This document shows positions 1 through 9,125 of a stretch of 32,195 bases of DNA, in pieces. The stretch comes from Nymphaea colorata. Taxonomy: Eukaryota > Streptophyta > Magnoliopsida > Nymphaeales > Nymphaeaceae. The notes beneath the pieces were generated by a model, which made no database searches, was not told where the DNA came from, and saw only the letters and a program-made list of their open reading frames with translations. A program made the position numbers and the translations under genes. Within the stretch, counting starts at the first letter, position 1. Every line of letters starts with the position of its first letter. The stretch covers positions 585,001 through 617,195 of the forward strand of contig NC_037468.1 of the NCBI RefSeq assembly GCF_008831285.2, in the 5' to 3' direction.

Positions 1-1177
1 ATCAAGACTATCTGATCAGGACTGATTCTTCTGGTCAAGACTGTCTTTCACAGTCAGGACTGACCTTACCAAAAAGATCAAGACTGTCTTGAAAGGTCAG
101 GACTTTTGATGGAAGGACAGGACCAATTGCAATTGTATGCCATTAGTACTCACCTGACCAAAAATGGAAAGGTCAAGACTGTCTTGAAAGGTCAGGACTC
201 ATTCTTCTTGAAAGGTGAAGACTCTTTTGAAAGGTCAGGACTCTGAAAGGTCAGGACTAATGAGAATGATTGAGGAAAAGTCAGATTCCATACAGGACTC
301 ATTGCAATTGTATGCCATTAGTACTCACTTGACAACAAATTGTATGTCTCTCACTTGACAAACAAATGCCATTAGTACTCACTTGACAAACAAATGCCAT
401 TAGTACTCACTGTACAAACAAATGTCATTAGTACTCACCATTTTTGAAAGGTCAAGACTGTCTTGAAAGGTCAGGACTCATTCTTCTTGAAAGGTGAGGA
501 CTGATTATGGAAGGACAGGACCAATTGCAATTGTATGCCATTAGTACTCACCTTATCAAAAAGGTCAAGACTGTCTTTCACAGTCAGGACTGACCTTACC
601 AAAAAGGTCAAGACTGTCTTGAAAGGTCAGGACTGATTCTTCTGGAAAGGTCAAGACTATGAAAGGTCAGGACTAATGAGAATGATTGAGGAATGACCAT
701 CAAGACTCATTTGTATGTCATCAGTACTCACCTTATCAAAAAGGTCAAGACTGTCTTTCAAAGTCAGGACTAACCTTACCAAAAAGATCAAGACTATCTG
801 ATCAGGACTGATTCTTCTGGTCAAGACTGTATTTCACAGTCAGGACTGACCTTATCAAAAAGGTCAAGACTGTCTTTCAAAGTCAGGACTAACCTTACCA
901 AAAAGGTCAAGACTGTCTTGAAAGGTCAGGACTTTTGATGGAAGGACAGGACCAATTGCAATTGTATGCCATTAGTACTCACCTGACCAAAAATGGAAAG
1001 GTTAAGACTGTCTTGAAAGGTCAGGACTGATTCTTCTTGAAAGATGAAGACTCATTGCAATTGTATGCCATTAGTACTCACTTGACAAACAAATGCCATT
1101 AGTACTCACTATACCAACATGAGTACTCACCATACCAAAACAATGCCATTAGTGCTCCCAATGGCAATTGTATGCCA
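1..1177 (+). repeat. Short-repeat array A (right end)
   Basis: Dense direct repeats fill this stretch and run off the left edge of the window. Two unit types alternate. The first, about 30-45 bp, carries GTCAAGACTGTCTT and GTCAGGACT cores joined by CCTTACCAAAAA or CCTTATCAAAAA linkers. The second carries CAATTGCAATTG followed by TATGCCATTAGTACTCAC, and at 360-440 and 1065-1130 it becomes tandem copies of a 28-bp unit. Many first-type units have internal dyads (GACTGT-CTTTC-ACAGTC, and outer GGTCA/TGACC) and could fold as hairpins. The same units form arrays near 9.1-11.0, 14.9-19.3 and 23.3-25.6 kb. Open frames through the array encode periodic low-complexity peptides and are not credible genes. 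Confidence 0.93.
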
Positions 1178-1518
1178 TTAGTGTTTCCACAAATCATAAG
1201 CACACTCGCTTCGCTTTGGCTTTCCAATGTCACGAGCAAAGCAAATCAGATTGACACTCGCAACTTTGAATGACATGTACGCTGACCTTGACTTTGAAAT
1301 TGGCTCGTGACGTGAACGCTTCGCTTTGCGAGTGCGTGCTTTGTGCAATTGAAAGGTCAGCACACAACTATAGGCAGAGCCAAAGCAAAGTCTGATAAGC
1401 TTTGCGAGTTCTTTGTGCAATCACTCACAAAGCTCACATGCTTTGCTCGTGACGTGACACGCCATTGAAAGTTGCGAGTGCTTTGTGGGCTTTGCTCGTC
1501 AAAGTGACGTTGGGGCAT
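1178..1518 (+). repeat. Flank module with CACTCGC / CTTCGCTTTG motifs (right of array A)
   Basis: Array A passes into a different repeat family: recurring CTTCGCTTTGGCTTT, CTTTGCGAGTGC, GCTCGTGACGTGAC and TGTACGCTGACCTTGACTTT words in both orientations, ending at AAAGTGACGTTGGGGC. The same words lie to the right of arrays B, C and D and as solo copies at 29116-29220 and 32103-32140. Part of it (about 1140-1225) is the reverse complement of 23295-23370, and 1320-1380 also matches 23235-23300. I see no coding sequence in it. Confidence 0.8.
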
Positions 1519-2602
1519 AGCACAATTCTTCTTGGAGGAGGGTTGGTTTGCCCGGGTGACTGATCCTGCCATAATGTACTCCTACCTCTTTATTGAACCG
1601 GCAACCGGAGCATACGACGATCTTCATGCGTGCCCGATATCGAGGTTCCGGAGGAAAGAAAGGGCGGTAGATGATAATGAGAAAGGGCGCCGCGTCTGGA
1701 CGGGCGGGCGGAATGGATGAGCGAAAGGTGCCATGGAGTGGGGAATATCCCGAGTCTCATGTCAGACAACTAAATGAACCTCAAGGTGGAGCCGAGGAAT
1801 GATTGACCTTCTCGAGAGAGAGAGAGAGCCTAGCCTCTTTTGGGAATCTATGCTCCGGGCCGAATAGCTGACCTCCGGCACCTGGCTTTCTCCGGCGCAT
1901 ATTAGCTTAGCTGCGCTCAAGAGGCCCTTTTTTGTTGATGTAGCTTGAAAGCAACCAACGCACATGTCACAGTTTGAGGCTTGACACAGACGTGGTATCC
2001 TACGTCACTCCCCCGCCTACGCTCGACCGTCTTTGAGTGAGGTCGCAGAAAGAACCCTCGCGTAGCACTTTTCACTGGCTCGTTCTGTATACTCCACTCG
2101 CACCTCGCTTCGCAGCTCGCTCTTGTTGCTCCGCTCCTACAACCAGGCAACACTCTCTAATCTACGTCACTCGCAGGTTGGTTTGGCTTCCTCTCTGGCG
2201 GCCACTTTCCTGACCCCCGCTACACTCCCACTCCAAACTACGCCTGCTGAGCAAGATGCATTGCGATTTCCTCTTCTGTGGACGGAGTATGCTATGACCC
2301 GGGACGGGATCAGAGACAAAATCTTCGTTTCTCCGTTCATCAAGCCAAAGACGCCCCAAGCAAGACAAGGTACAACTGTTGAGAAGGAAAGAGACATGAT
2401 CAATAGAACCCGGCTGGATCCGGGCGGGGATAGTGGCGCCCATTCCTCACCAGTTCCGAAAAGGTTCGCTCATGCGGGAGGGAGCATCCCACTGAGTGAT
2501 CGGTCCGCTAGTTCATTCACGCAAATCCGAAGAAGTTATCACGGACGAGCCACATGCAGGGAAACTTGCACGTGTGGTTCTGGCCGGGGTTTCCTTCGGT
2601 AT
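1519..2602 (+). other. nad2: 3' part of nad2 intron 1 (group II), 5' limit unknown
   Basis: The sequence directly before nad2 exon 2 carries group II intron 3' features: a canonical domain V at 2547-2580, a short domain VI hairpin, and an AT end at 2601-2602. The block GCGGGAGGGAGCATCCC near 2475 looks like the usual plant intron domain III/IV text. Exon 1 of nad2 (about 150 bp in other plants) is not recognisable upstream in this window, where the repeat array begins. The intron is therefore either much enlarged by the array or split and trans-spliced here. The 5' coordinate given is simply the end of the repeat module. The frame open upstream of 2603 is intron sequence, not Nad2. Confidence 0.6.
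2547..2580 (+). other. Group II intron domain V (nad2 intron 1)
   Basis: A 34-nt hairpin fits group II domain V. The lower stem GAGCCACA pairs with TGTGGTTC and contains the catalytic AGC triad at 2548-2550. An upper stem GCAGG/CTTGC is capped by a GAAA tetraloop. It lies 22 nt before exon 2, the expected distance when only a short domain VI intervenes. Confidence 0.92.
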
Positions 2603-2994
2603 CTAATAACCATGCTTCTGCTCGCCGCTGGCGCACCTCTCCTAACTATTGCCCATTTATTCCGGAATAATCCTTTTAGGAGGGACAATTCTACATATTT
2701 CTGCCAAATCCTTCCATTATTAAGTACGGCTGGTACCATTTCGATGTGTTTCGATTCTTCCGAAAAAGAGAGGTTTGATGCTTCTGAATCCATTGTATCA
2801 ATTCCACTTCCTACTCGCAGTATGCTCTTTATGATCCCGGCTCATGATGCCATTGCCATGTATTTAGCTATTGAGCCTCAAAGTTTATGTTTTTATGTGA
2901 TCGCAGCATCAAAAAGAAAGTCTGAATTTTCCACGGAAGCCGGCTCGAAATATTTGATCTTAGGTGCATTTCCCTCTGGAATATTATTGTTCGG
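2603..2994 (+). CDS. nad2: NADH dehydrogenase subunit 2, exon 2 (mitochondrial nad2, partial)
   Basis: This exon encodes about 130 residues of Nad2, a multi-spanning proton-pumping subunit of respiratory complex I in the inner mitochondrial membrane. Conserved blocks include LLLLAAGAPLLTIAHLF (first L encoded as M here), TAGTISMCFD, FYVIAASKRKSEFSTEAG and LGAF.SGILLFG. The exon is 392 bp, the length I know for plant nad2 exon 2. It starts with CTA (Leu) after the intron's AT end and stops at TTCGG before GTACGACC. About 18 codons give Pro, Ser, Arg, His or Leu where plant Nad2 has Leu, Phe, Trp, Cys, Ser or Tyr, and each would be restored by a single C-to-U edit (e.g. CGG to TGG, CCT to CTT, TCT to TTT). 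No stop or frameshift is seen. Exon 1 and exons 3-5 are not in the window, so joining by splicing, including trans-splicing, is required. Confidence 0.95.
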
Positions 2995-3550
2995 GTACGA
3001 CCGGACAACTACCGATATATTCGTCAACTATCTGATCGGTATTACGTGTGAAACTAGCAGACCTCATTGGTTGTGATATGGCTCTGACGGGGGGAACGAA
3101 AGAAAAGAATAGATAGAGGCGACCATCTATGTAGTTGTCTATCTAGGGCGATCGATCTACATCTTTCCCCATAGCCCTGGGGCTGTGTCTCGATCTCCTA
3201 CGTGCGAAAGATGAGGGACTAGTTCCTATGGAGATTCCCCTTGGTCAAATTCCACGACGGAGAGTCGGCGTGGCCTAAAGTGAAGATTGGGGGGAGTAGA
3301 GCGAAATAGATCCCCTTCTGGGGTATTCCGAAGGTGTAACCCAGGCAACGAAAAAGGGGCCCGATACTTCAACTAGAGGAGCGACCCGTTGGTTCACCAA
3401 ACCCCGACCCAGCGTCACACGTTCTCCTGGTCCGAAGGGATCCAGTGCCCTTATCCCGACTCCTCCCGGAATTGCGTTATCGGAGCCGAGCCAGGAATGG
3501 CCGAAGTGAGTGGACACCCACCACTTTTCACCGGTTAGAGAGGCCCTCTT
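2995..3550 (+). other. nad2: 5' part of nad2 intron 2 (trans-spliced group II half-intron)
   Basis: The exon is followed by GTACGACCGG, a slightly variant group II 5' end (consensus GUGYG). In seed plants this intron is trans-spliced, with exons 1-2 and 3-5 at separate loci, and no exon 3 is found downstream in this window, which fits. Domain I would begin here. I cannot place the break of the half-intron, so the 3' limit is arbitrary. A minus-strand open frame of 80 codons lies inside (3275-3517), but it matches no family I know and is more likely intron structure. Confidence 0.65.
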
Positions 3551-5260
3551 TAATACATGAAGACAAGATGTTCACAGGGGCCAGAAAGACTCGGTCATAG
3601 GAACCAACCTACGCGCTGGTCAACGAAAACCACCTCGACCGGATCTACCGAACGAATCAGGCCGCCTCTCTTTTTGAAAGAATTCACACGCCGGCCACCA
3701 GCTTTCCCAAAAAAGGGGAGATCTGCTGCTTACTGCTCACGGAAACATCCGGCCACCCACCCACTCACCCACCCTATCAGTGGGTGGGTGGGTCAAGTCG
3801 TCCGCGTATCTTTCTGATCTCCTCATCTGATTTTTTGCTTTGCCCAACAGTGTTGGATGGTGTAGGCTAAAAAAGGGGGAGATCTTCATTTTTTTGAGGT
3901 TCGTGCGTGAATGGCTCAGACGCCTCTCTCAAACAAATAGGCAACCTCATAGATCCATTCAGTTCTTACCATAACTATCATGCATGGGCAGTAGGGTCGG
4001 AATCCGTGTGACGAGAGTGGTTTCCAATCTTCTTCGCATCCCTTCGAGTACAAGATTGTCCCGCGGGACGGCGTTAGTGGTCGAGTCGTTTTTGGTAATT
4101 GACACCCGTCGCATTAGTTCATATTCATATTCACTGTGAAAGCCGAGTAGTTCTTCCTTCCAAGCTGACCTTCTCGTCCGAGATGGAAAGAAGGAATTCT
4201 GATTGACGGTGGGTTGGATGGATCCTTTCATGGTCTGATTTTTCAGGTTGGGCGGGAATCAAAAATGGCTATTGGGCCCCCCTTTGTCTTCTCGCGCTTG
4301 TCATTGCCACCTAGTGGAATTTTGGCCTTTCATCGATCAGGCACGATTGCCGCCTATACGGATGCAAAATGGGAATGAAATGTGAACTATTCTCGTCAAT
4401 GAAGAAAGAAAGTCCTTTCTTTCTACCTACTCGAGATTTCGTTCGAATTGTCGAGGCCGCCTCCTGCTTGATGGCGTCATTCGGATTATGGAGAATGAGG
4501 ATCTCTTTGCGCCTCGCCCAGTCTCGGTCTCTCTGACTCGCTGTGGTTGACCGTTCCTTCTTTTAATAGACTCTATCCTAATCAGAGGGCAGATCGCCTC
4601 GTCAGCCTTTCTTGGTTCTCTCTTCATAGTTCTTCAGCGAGGCAAGATGCCAGACTCTTCTATGAAAAGGTAGTACTGAATGCGGAGGTCGTCTTTTCCT
4701 ACTGGGCGGATGCCATCTCAAGAAATTCATAGCCTTCGTCTCTTTCCAAGAGATGTGCCACGTTTTCAATCCCTTGTTTGTTCTTTCTCGTTTTTTCAAA
4801 TCTTGGTCACCACTACGGGGGCTCGGCTCTAGTTGCTTCGTTTGAGTCGTTCGTTGCCTACGGAGGCCACCGCGCTCTTTAGGATTGACCCTGGAGTGGA
4901 AGGTGGTGTGTGTGAGTCAGTTCTCTGTTTGTCAGCTTACGGTCTCTACCTCTGGGAATCCAGGATGGATGATTGACCCTTGCTCAGAAGTAGGACCCGT
5001 CTGGCTACGAGCGGTGCCGCAACTTCTGAATGGTGAATAGATCTATATAAAGCTCACGCTGGGCATTCCTCTTTTCCGTTCCCGGTTCCGTTTGGCCGGT
5101 TGGCGTTTCAGAGAGAAAAGGGACGCTTGCAATATCTAAAAGCAAGGGATGGTTCGCCGTCAAGTGTAGTCTACTAAAAGAGACTACAGGTTAATGAAAA
5201 TGAAGGTCCATTGCGACCCCTTCTTTTCATAGGAGATATTCAATCATATCGCGAACTGTT
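3551..5260. other. Intergenic stretch, no gene recognised
   Basis: Only short overlapping open frames occur here, on both strands (largest about 90 codons at 3959-4231 minus). None matches a plant mitochondrial, plastid or retroelement protein that I recognise. One strong hairpin lies at 3753-3791. The left part may still belong to the nad2 intron 2 transcript. Confidence 0.5.
3753..3791. repeat. GC-rich 13-bp inverted repeat (hairpin)
   Basis: CCACCCACCCACT (3753-3765) is the perfect reverse complement of AGTGGGTGGGTGG (3779-3791), with a 13-nt loop that itself repeats CACCC. It could act as an RNA-stabilising or 3'-end-defining stem downstream of the nad2 half-intron. That role is inference only. 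Confidence 0.75.
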
Positions 5261-5339
5261 CTCGTTTGATTGGAAATCCGCTACGGATACATTCCCAGCA
5301 GGCTTGATAGTCTTGCTTTTTCTTTTGCGGTTCTGAACT

Positions 5340-7180
5340 GCATTTTCATCAGCGTGGATGAGGGACCTGAGATTGATCTCAGGGTATTGGACGGGCCAAC
5401 CACTTTGGAAGCTTTGGTGCGCAAGGCGCTGTTCAGCCCTCAAGAAAAACCTCCGTTCGCGACTTGGAGCACAATATCCTCAGCCATCGGGGCTTCCAGG
5501 CCCTCCCCAGCTACTTCAAGGCAACCAAAGGTAGGGGAGATTGAAAAACGTCCAAGCGAACCCAGCAGCAACAACCTGCTTCTCAGCAAAGACAGTTCCA
5601 CTCCCAAACCTACCAGCAATCTCAAGTTCAGAGTCAACCACCTCAACAGCAAGACTCCTGTGCTCTACTCAAATTAGGGCAAACCTGACCTTCATCCCAA
5701 CAACATCACAATCAGCAACCACACCACACCAGTCCCATCGCTTCGACAGTCCAGAGTGCCCCTGTTCAACAGTCAAATTTCCAAGGTCAAAGCAATGGCC
5801 AGCGTAGGCGTCGACAATGGACTTCTTGTGCGGGTTATCTTTGACAAGTTCAGTGCATTATTAATGATGCGGCTTGCCTACCTATCGACCGCCTCCAGAA
5901 CCGACGCCTCTAGGCGTTGACCCCATATGAAAAATTCCATCGTTATGTTGGGCATAGCACTAAAAGCTCTGAGGCATTTTGTTCAAGTTGTTGAGGGTTC
6001 TACCGCTGCCCCATCGAACCCGAATCTGAACATGGTCAGGAAGTGGGTTCGTGAACCATGTTCAGAGAGGGGGCAAGGCTCCCATGGAGAGCCAAACGTC
6101 TTTAAGCATGCCAAAACACAAAACAAGCTAGCGTGAATCAGACTGCTCATCCTTATGGAACCACCCTCTTAGGAAAACTTTGACAAGCAGTCTACGGCAC
6201 CTCAACAACCAACCGCTAGTGCCTCCTATGGTTATGCTTACTTGACTTTTTGAGCAAAAAATCCTCAACCATCTGCTACTACTCAAAACATATCCGTCCT
6301 CGAGGTGGCAGATCCTCGAGAACCGCTCACCCCTTCACTGGAAACGACTGACGCTACCCCACCTCAGGGTCGGGGCGCCCATCGACATACATGGCGGGGA
6401 AGCCTAGCAGAACGGCTATCCCACACTTGGCTAGGTCCATTCCATTGAGGCTTGATGATCTTTGCATCAATACCCTTCCTTTGTGCTAAAGACAGCATCA
6501 GTCAATACCACCAGGTCAGGGGAAGAATTTCTCATTCGCAGCCAAAGTCTCAACCAGTTGAGAAAAAGCCTGCTTTGTCGAAGCCATCCTACAATGTGGC
6601 CAACCAGTGGGAGGCCAAGGCCTTCCTGCCCAGATCAAGATTATGGAACGAATTCTCTGACCGGGCCACTTCACAAGTCCATCGGGCTGGCAAAAGCTAG
6701 CACAAGCAAGCGTCCCTAATTCCATTCTACCGGAAGCAAGCTATGGTGGGCCCCAACCAATGACCTTCACTCATCATTCTTTGCCTGACATTCGCTATCC
6801 CCCGACCCCTTGATGTATAGGCCTTTGTAGACCACTACAAAATCAAGAGGGTCTTGATAGACACTGGTGCAGGCCTTACTAGAACCATGATATTTGCACA
6901 TTGAGTACAGCTAGGCTGTTTCCCCGGTTTGCTCTTCACTACAGCTGTTCGTGCATATGACGGGACCACTCGAACCGCGAAAGGTATAGTTCGACTGAAT
7001 CTCCAAGTGGGACCCCTTGTTCGGTTTTTCTTCTATGCAGCGGCCAGCAACATCTTTTTTGTAGCTAGCCTTGGATCCACGCCGAACCTTTGTGCAGATG
7101 GGGGTTCCATTTTGGCAATCGTCCTCCTCACCTCATTATAGTCCTCCTAGAAGCCATGTCATTAGACTCTTGATCCAATC
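5340..7180 (+). pseudogene. Ty3/gypsy-type retrotransposon gag-protease fragment, decayed
   Basis: The clearest part is an aspartic protease. From 6827 the frame reads VDHYKIKRVLIDTGAG, with the catalytic DTG at 6860-6868. After one TGA (6902-6904) the same frame continues into RAYDGTTRTAKG and LQVGPL, as in plant Ty3/gypsy proteases. Just upstream the words for a MYRPL-like box are visible near 6813. Further upstream (about 5560-5820) a Gln-rich gag tail (repeated CAG/CAA) ends in a basic stretch, QRRRRQW, typical of plant gag proteins. The gag-to-pro order on the plus strand is preserved. Several in-frame stops and frameshifts rule out function. Reverse transcriptase, integrase and LTRs are not seen. 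The source is most likely nuclear DNA. The left limit is approximate. Confidence 0.75.
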
Positions 7181-7204
7181 CTGACAACATTGCCAAGCCA
7201 CTCT

Positions 7205-7801
7205 CCAATCCGGTCACCTATTCAGACAAAAAAAAAGAAGGTCCTATAGGTATACATCGAATGGTACCTCTTTCGATTATGGCCGCTTCTCTATGGTACC
7301 AGTTGTTGCTTCATTTCATTTGCTTCATGGTAGGCGGCTTTCGATTCTACTTGGATCGTTATGGACTGGTGCCAAGATCAAGTCCTAGGCAAGCCGACCT
7401 TCTTTGAACAGCCGGTACAGTAACAATGGCTCCTTCTTTAGTGAAAAAATGCCTGAAAAAAACATATGTCATTGCTATGGGAGCTGACTATGGAAGGATC
7501 CGTACCGATTCTGAGATCGGGGAGTCGTTTCTTCCCGTCGATGTCTCTTTGCCAGGCTGCCTACCTCAACCAGAGGCCATTATAGACGCTATAACGAAAC
7601 TTCGTAATCAGGTATCTCGATGAAGATAGAATGGAAAAGGAAAATCGATGTTTGACTACTCAAGTGGCATTACTGGAAATGACGATCAAGGATGACTCTA
7701 TCAATCGACATCATCTACTTCAGAGATACCTGAGGAAGCATTTGATCAATCAAAGAAAGACAAGCAAGAGTTGAGTATCTTCTCACGAATTAGTTCATTA
7801 G
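7205..7801 (+). pseudogene. ndhK: Plastid-derived ndhK pseudogene
   Basis: Plastid NdhK is an iron-sulfur subunit of the thylakoid NDH complex. Its recognisable blocks, in order, are YSDKKKKEG (N-terminus, from 7219), LYGT-like text near 7290, DRYGLVPRSSPRQADL (7357-7404), [12 protein letters not shown] (from 7426), [28 protein letters not shown] and EDRMEKENRCLTT. The end is TSEIPEEAFDQ and then SHELVH followed by TAG at 7799-7801. There is a TGA inside QADLL*TAG, about 30 residues are missing near the N-terminus, and the Cys-rich centre (TITGGMFSTDSYSTVRG in plastids) is scrambled. The gene is therefore broken. It directly precedes ndhJ as in plastid genomes. Confidence 0.9.
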
Positions 7802-7899
7802 GTAGGATGTGGTTTTTGTGCAGAATAACATAACAACCGGTGGATCAATCTTCATTTCATCGTCAATGTCAAAGACTCAGACAAATATGTGGGGGTCAG

Positions 7900-8355
7900 A
7901 TGCGGGGTCGTTCATCCGCTTGGCTAGTGAAACACGAGCTAGTTCATAGATCTTTGGGCTTCGATGACCAAGGAATAGAAACTTGACAAAGAAAGTCCGA
8001 GGTCCATTGCTGTCATATGTATATGGTTACAATTATCTACGTTCCCAGTGTGCCTACGATGTAGCACCGGGTGGATTGCTAGCGTTTGTGTATCATCTGA
8101 CGAGAATACAGGTTGGTGTGGACCAACCGGAAGAGGTATGCAGTCTTTGCCCCATCCTAGAATCCCGTCTGTTTTCTGGATTTTGAAAAGCGTCGATTTG
8201 CTTTTCAAGAACGGGAATCTGATGATATGTTGGGAATCTCGGATGATAATCATCCACGCATGAAACGCATCTTTCTGCCCGAAACTTGGATTGGTTTGCC
8301 CTTGCGCAAGGATGAGATTGCCCCGCCTTTCTCTGAAAGAAAGGATGCTCATTGA
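7900..8355 (+). pseudogene. ndhJ: Plastid-derived ndhJ pseudogene
   Basis: Plastid NdhJ is a peripheral subunit of the thylakoid NDH complex. From the ATG at 7900 the frame reads [23 protein letters not shown] and then hits TGA at 7984. After a frameshift come [31 protein letters not shown] and VDQPEEV. After another come [14 protein letters not shown], the block around [20 protein letters not shown], and the C-terminus ERKDAH with TGA at 8353-8355. The total length is about 20 bp shorter than an intact gene. Multiple frameshifts and a premature stop make it non-functional. The distance from ndhK (98 bp) is like the plastid spacer. Confidence 0.92.
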
Positions 8356-8760
8356 ATGAGAAGAAACTCATCTTGGCTTCTACGACGATAGATATTACAG
8401 GAGTCTTTTGACGTTCTTTCTGGTCTAGATAGAGTAACTGGACTCTCATGTCATTCGTATTATGATGGGAGAGGTTCTAGTCAAAAATTCATCTTACCCA
8501 ATCTGGAAGGTCTCATATCCATTGGGGGATGAGTGGAAGACGGCATGCCAGACTAGGGATGGAGTATGAACATGAGCGAGAGGAAGGGCAGTAGGGACAA
8601 ACAAAAAAGAAGAAGGAAGCTTTCTTTGCTCCCTTTGCCGAAGGTCGGGGTGACCTCGATGAAGAACTACACGATATAGACTATTAACGTAACGAATATG
8701 TATTTGATCCCGATCCATATGCCTTTTCTCTTTAGAAAGACATTTGAAACATTAACCATA
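8356..8760. other. Plastid-derived ndhJ-trnF spacer
   Basis: This stretch lies between ndhJ and trnF in plastid order and orientation, so it is best read as the plastid intergenic spacer. It contains no gene. A minus-strand open frame at 8494-8718 has no recognisable homology. Confidence 0.6.
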
Positions 8761-8833
8761 TGCCAGGAACCAGATTGGCACTGGTGACACGAGGATTTTC
8801 AGTCCTCTGCTCTACCAGCTGAGCTATCCCGAC
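8761..8833 (-). tRNA. trnF-GAA: tRNA-Phe (GAA), plastid-derived, possibly degenerate
   Basis: The reverse complement gives a 73-nt cloverleaf nearly identical to plastid trnF: GTCGGGA acceptor, D arm TAGCTCAGCTGGTAGAGCA, anticodon arm AGGACTGAAAATCCT with GAA, variable loop, T arm and discriminator A. The acceptor stem has G-T pairs because the plastid GCC start reads GTC. The T loop reads TGCCAAT instead of TTCAAAT: position 55, normally the pseudouridine of the TpsiC motif, is G. That would weaken elbow interactions, so function is doubtful. Plastid-derived trnF genes do work in the mitochondria of some plants, so expression is possible. Confidence 0.85.
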
Positions 8834-9125
8834 CATCCTCTATACATTATCCTACTGGAGGACATGGATCTATGTCAATTCATTGAAAGAAAGGTACTCC
8901 AATTACAAATACGTCCTGGGTCTTTGGATTTCAAAAAAAAACCTTTCTTTGTTTGTAAGGGCCATAATGGGATTCCTTTGACTTTGATATCCTTGGATAA
9001 TAATACACATACATAACTATGTTATGTTCGTTTGGACATTGAAAGCCAAAGGAGTGTGCTTTGCTTCTCTTTTGATGAGCTAATATCAGACAAAATGGTA
9101 TGCACTTTTTTTTGGAAGCAAGAAT
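8834..9125. other. Plastid trnL-trnF spacer remnant, then unassigned sequence
   Basis: On the minus strand the sequence before trnF reads as a plastid trnL-F spacer, with text such as GACATAGATCCATGTCCTCC and AGGATGGT adjoining the tRNA, as far as about 8940. Beyond that I cannot assign origin. The trnL 3' exon is not present. At 9126 array B starts. Confidence 0.5.

Larger units (their letters stand above)
7205..8950. other. Plastid-to-mitochondrion DNA insert (ndhK-ndhJ-trnF)
   Basis: Three adjacent plastid genes retain their plastid order and relative strands (ndhK and ndhJ one way, trnF the other), so one continuous plastid fragment was captured. All parts have drifted. The donor plastid genome had ndh genes, so the transfer predates any ndh loss if the host is from an ndh-lacking lineage. 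The right end is approximate. Confidence 0.88.

Noticed and set aside
1-1177. Arrays considered as CRISPR because of regular short repeats
   Set aside because: The sequences between repeats are themselves repeats, unit length varies, and there are no cas genes. The setting is plant mitochondrial.
2123-2602. Upstream part of the 317-codon open frame as an N-terminal extension of Nad2
   Set aside because: It crosses the group II domain V at 2547-2580 and does not resemble nad2 exon 1. It is intron sequence.
3275-3517. 80-codon minus-strand frame rich in Gly/Pro (LGSDNAIPGGVGIRALDPFG)
   Set aside because: It looked plastid-like at first, but I could not match it to any photosystem or ribosomal protein. 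It lies in the presumed trans intron.
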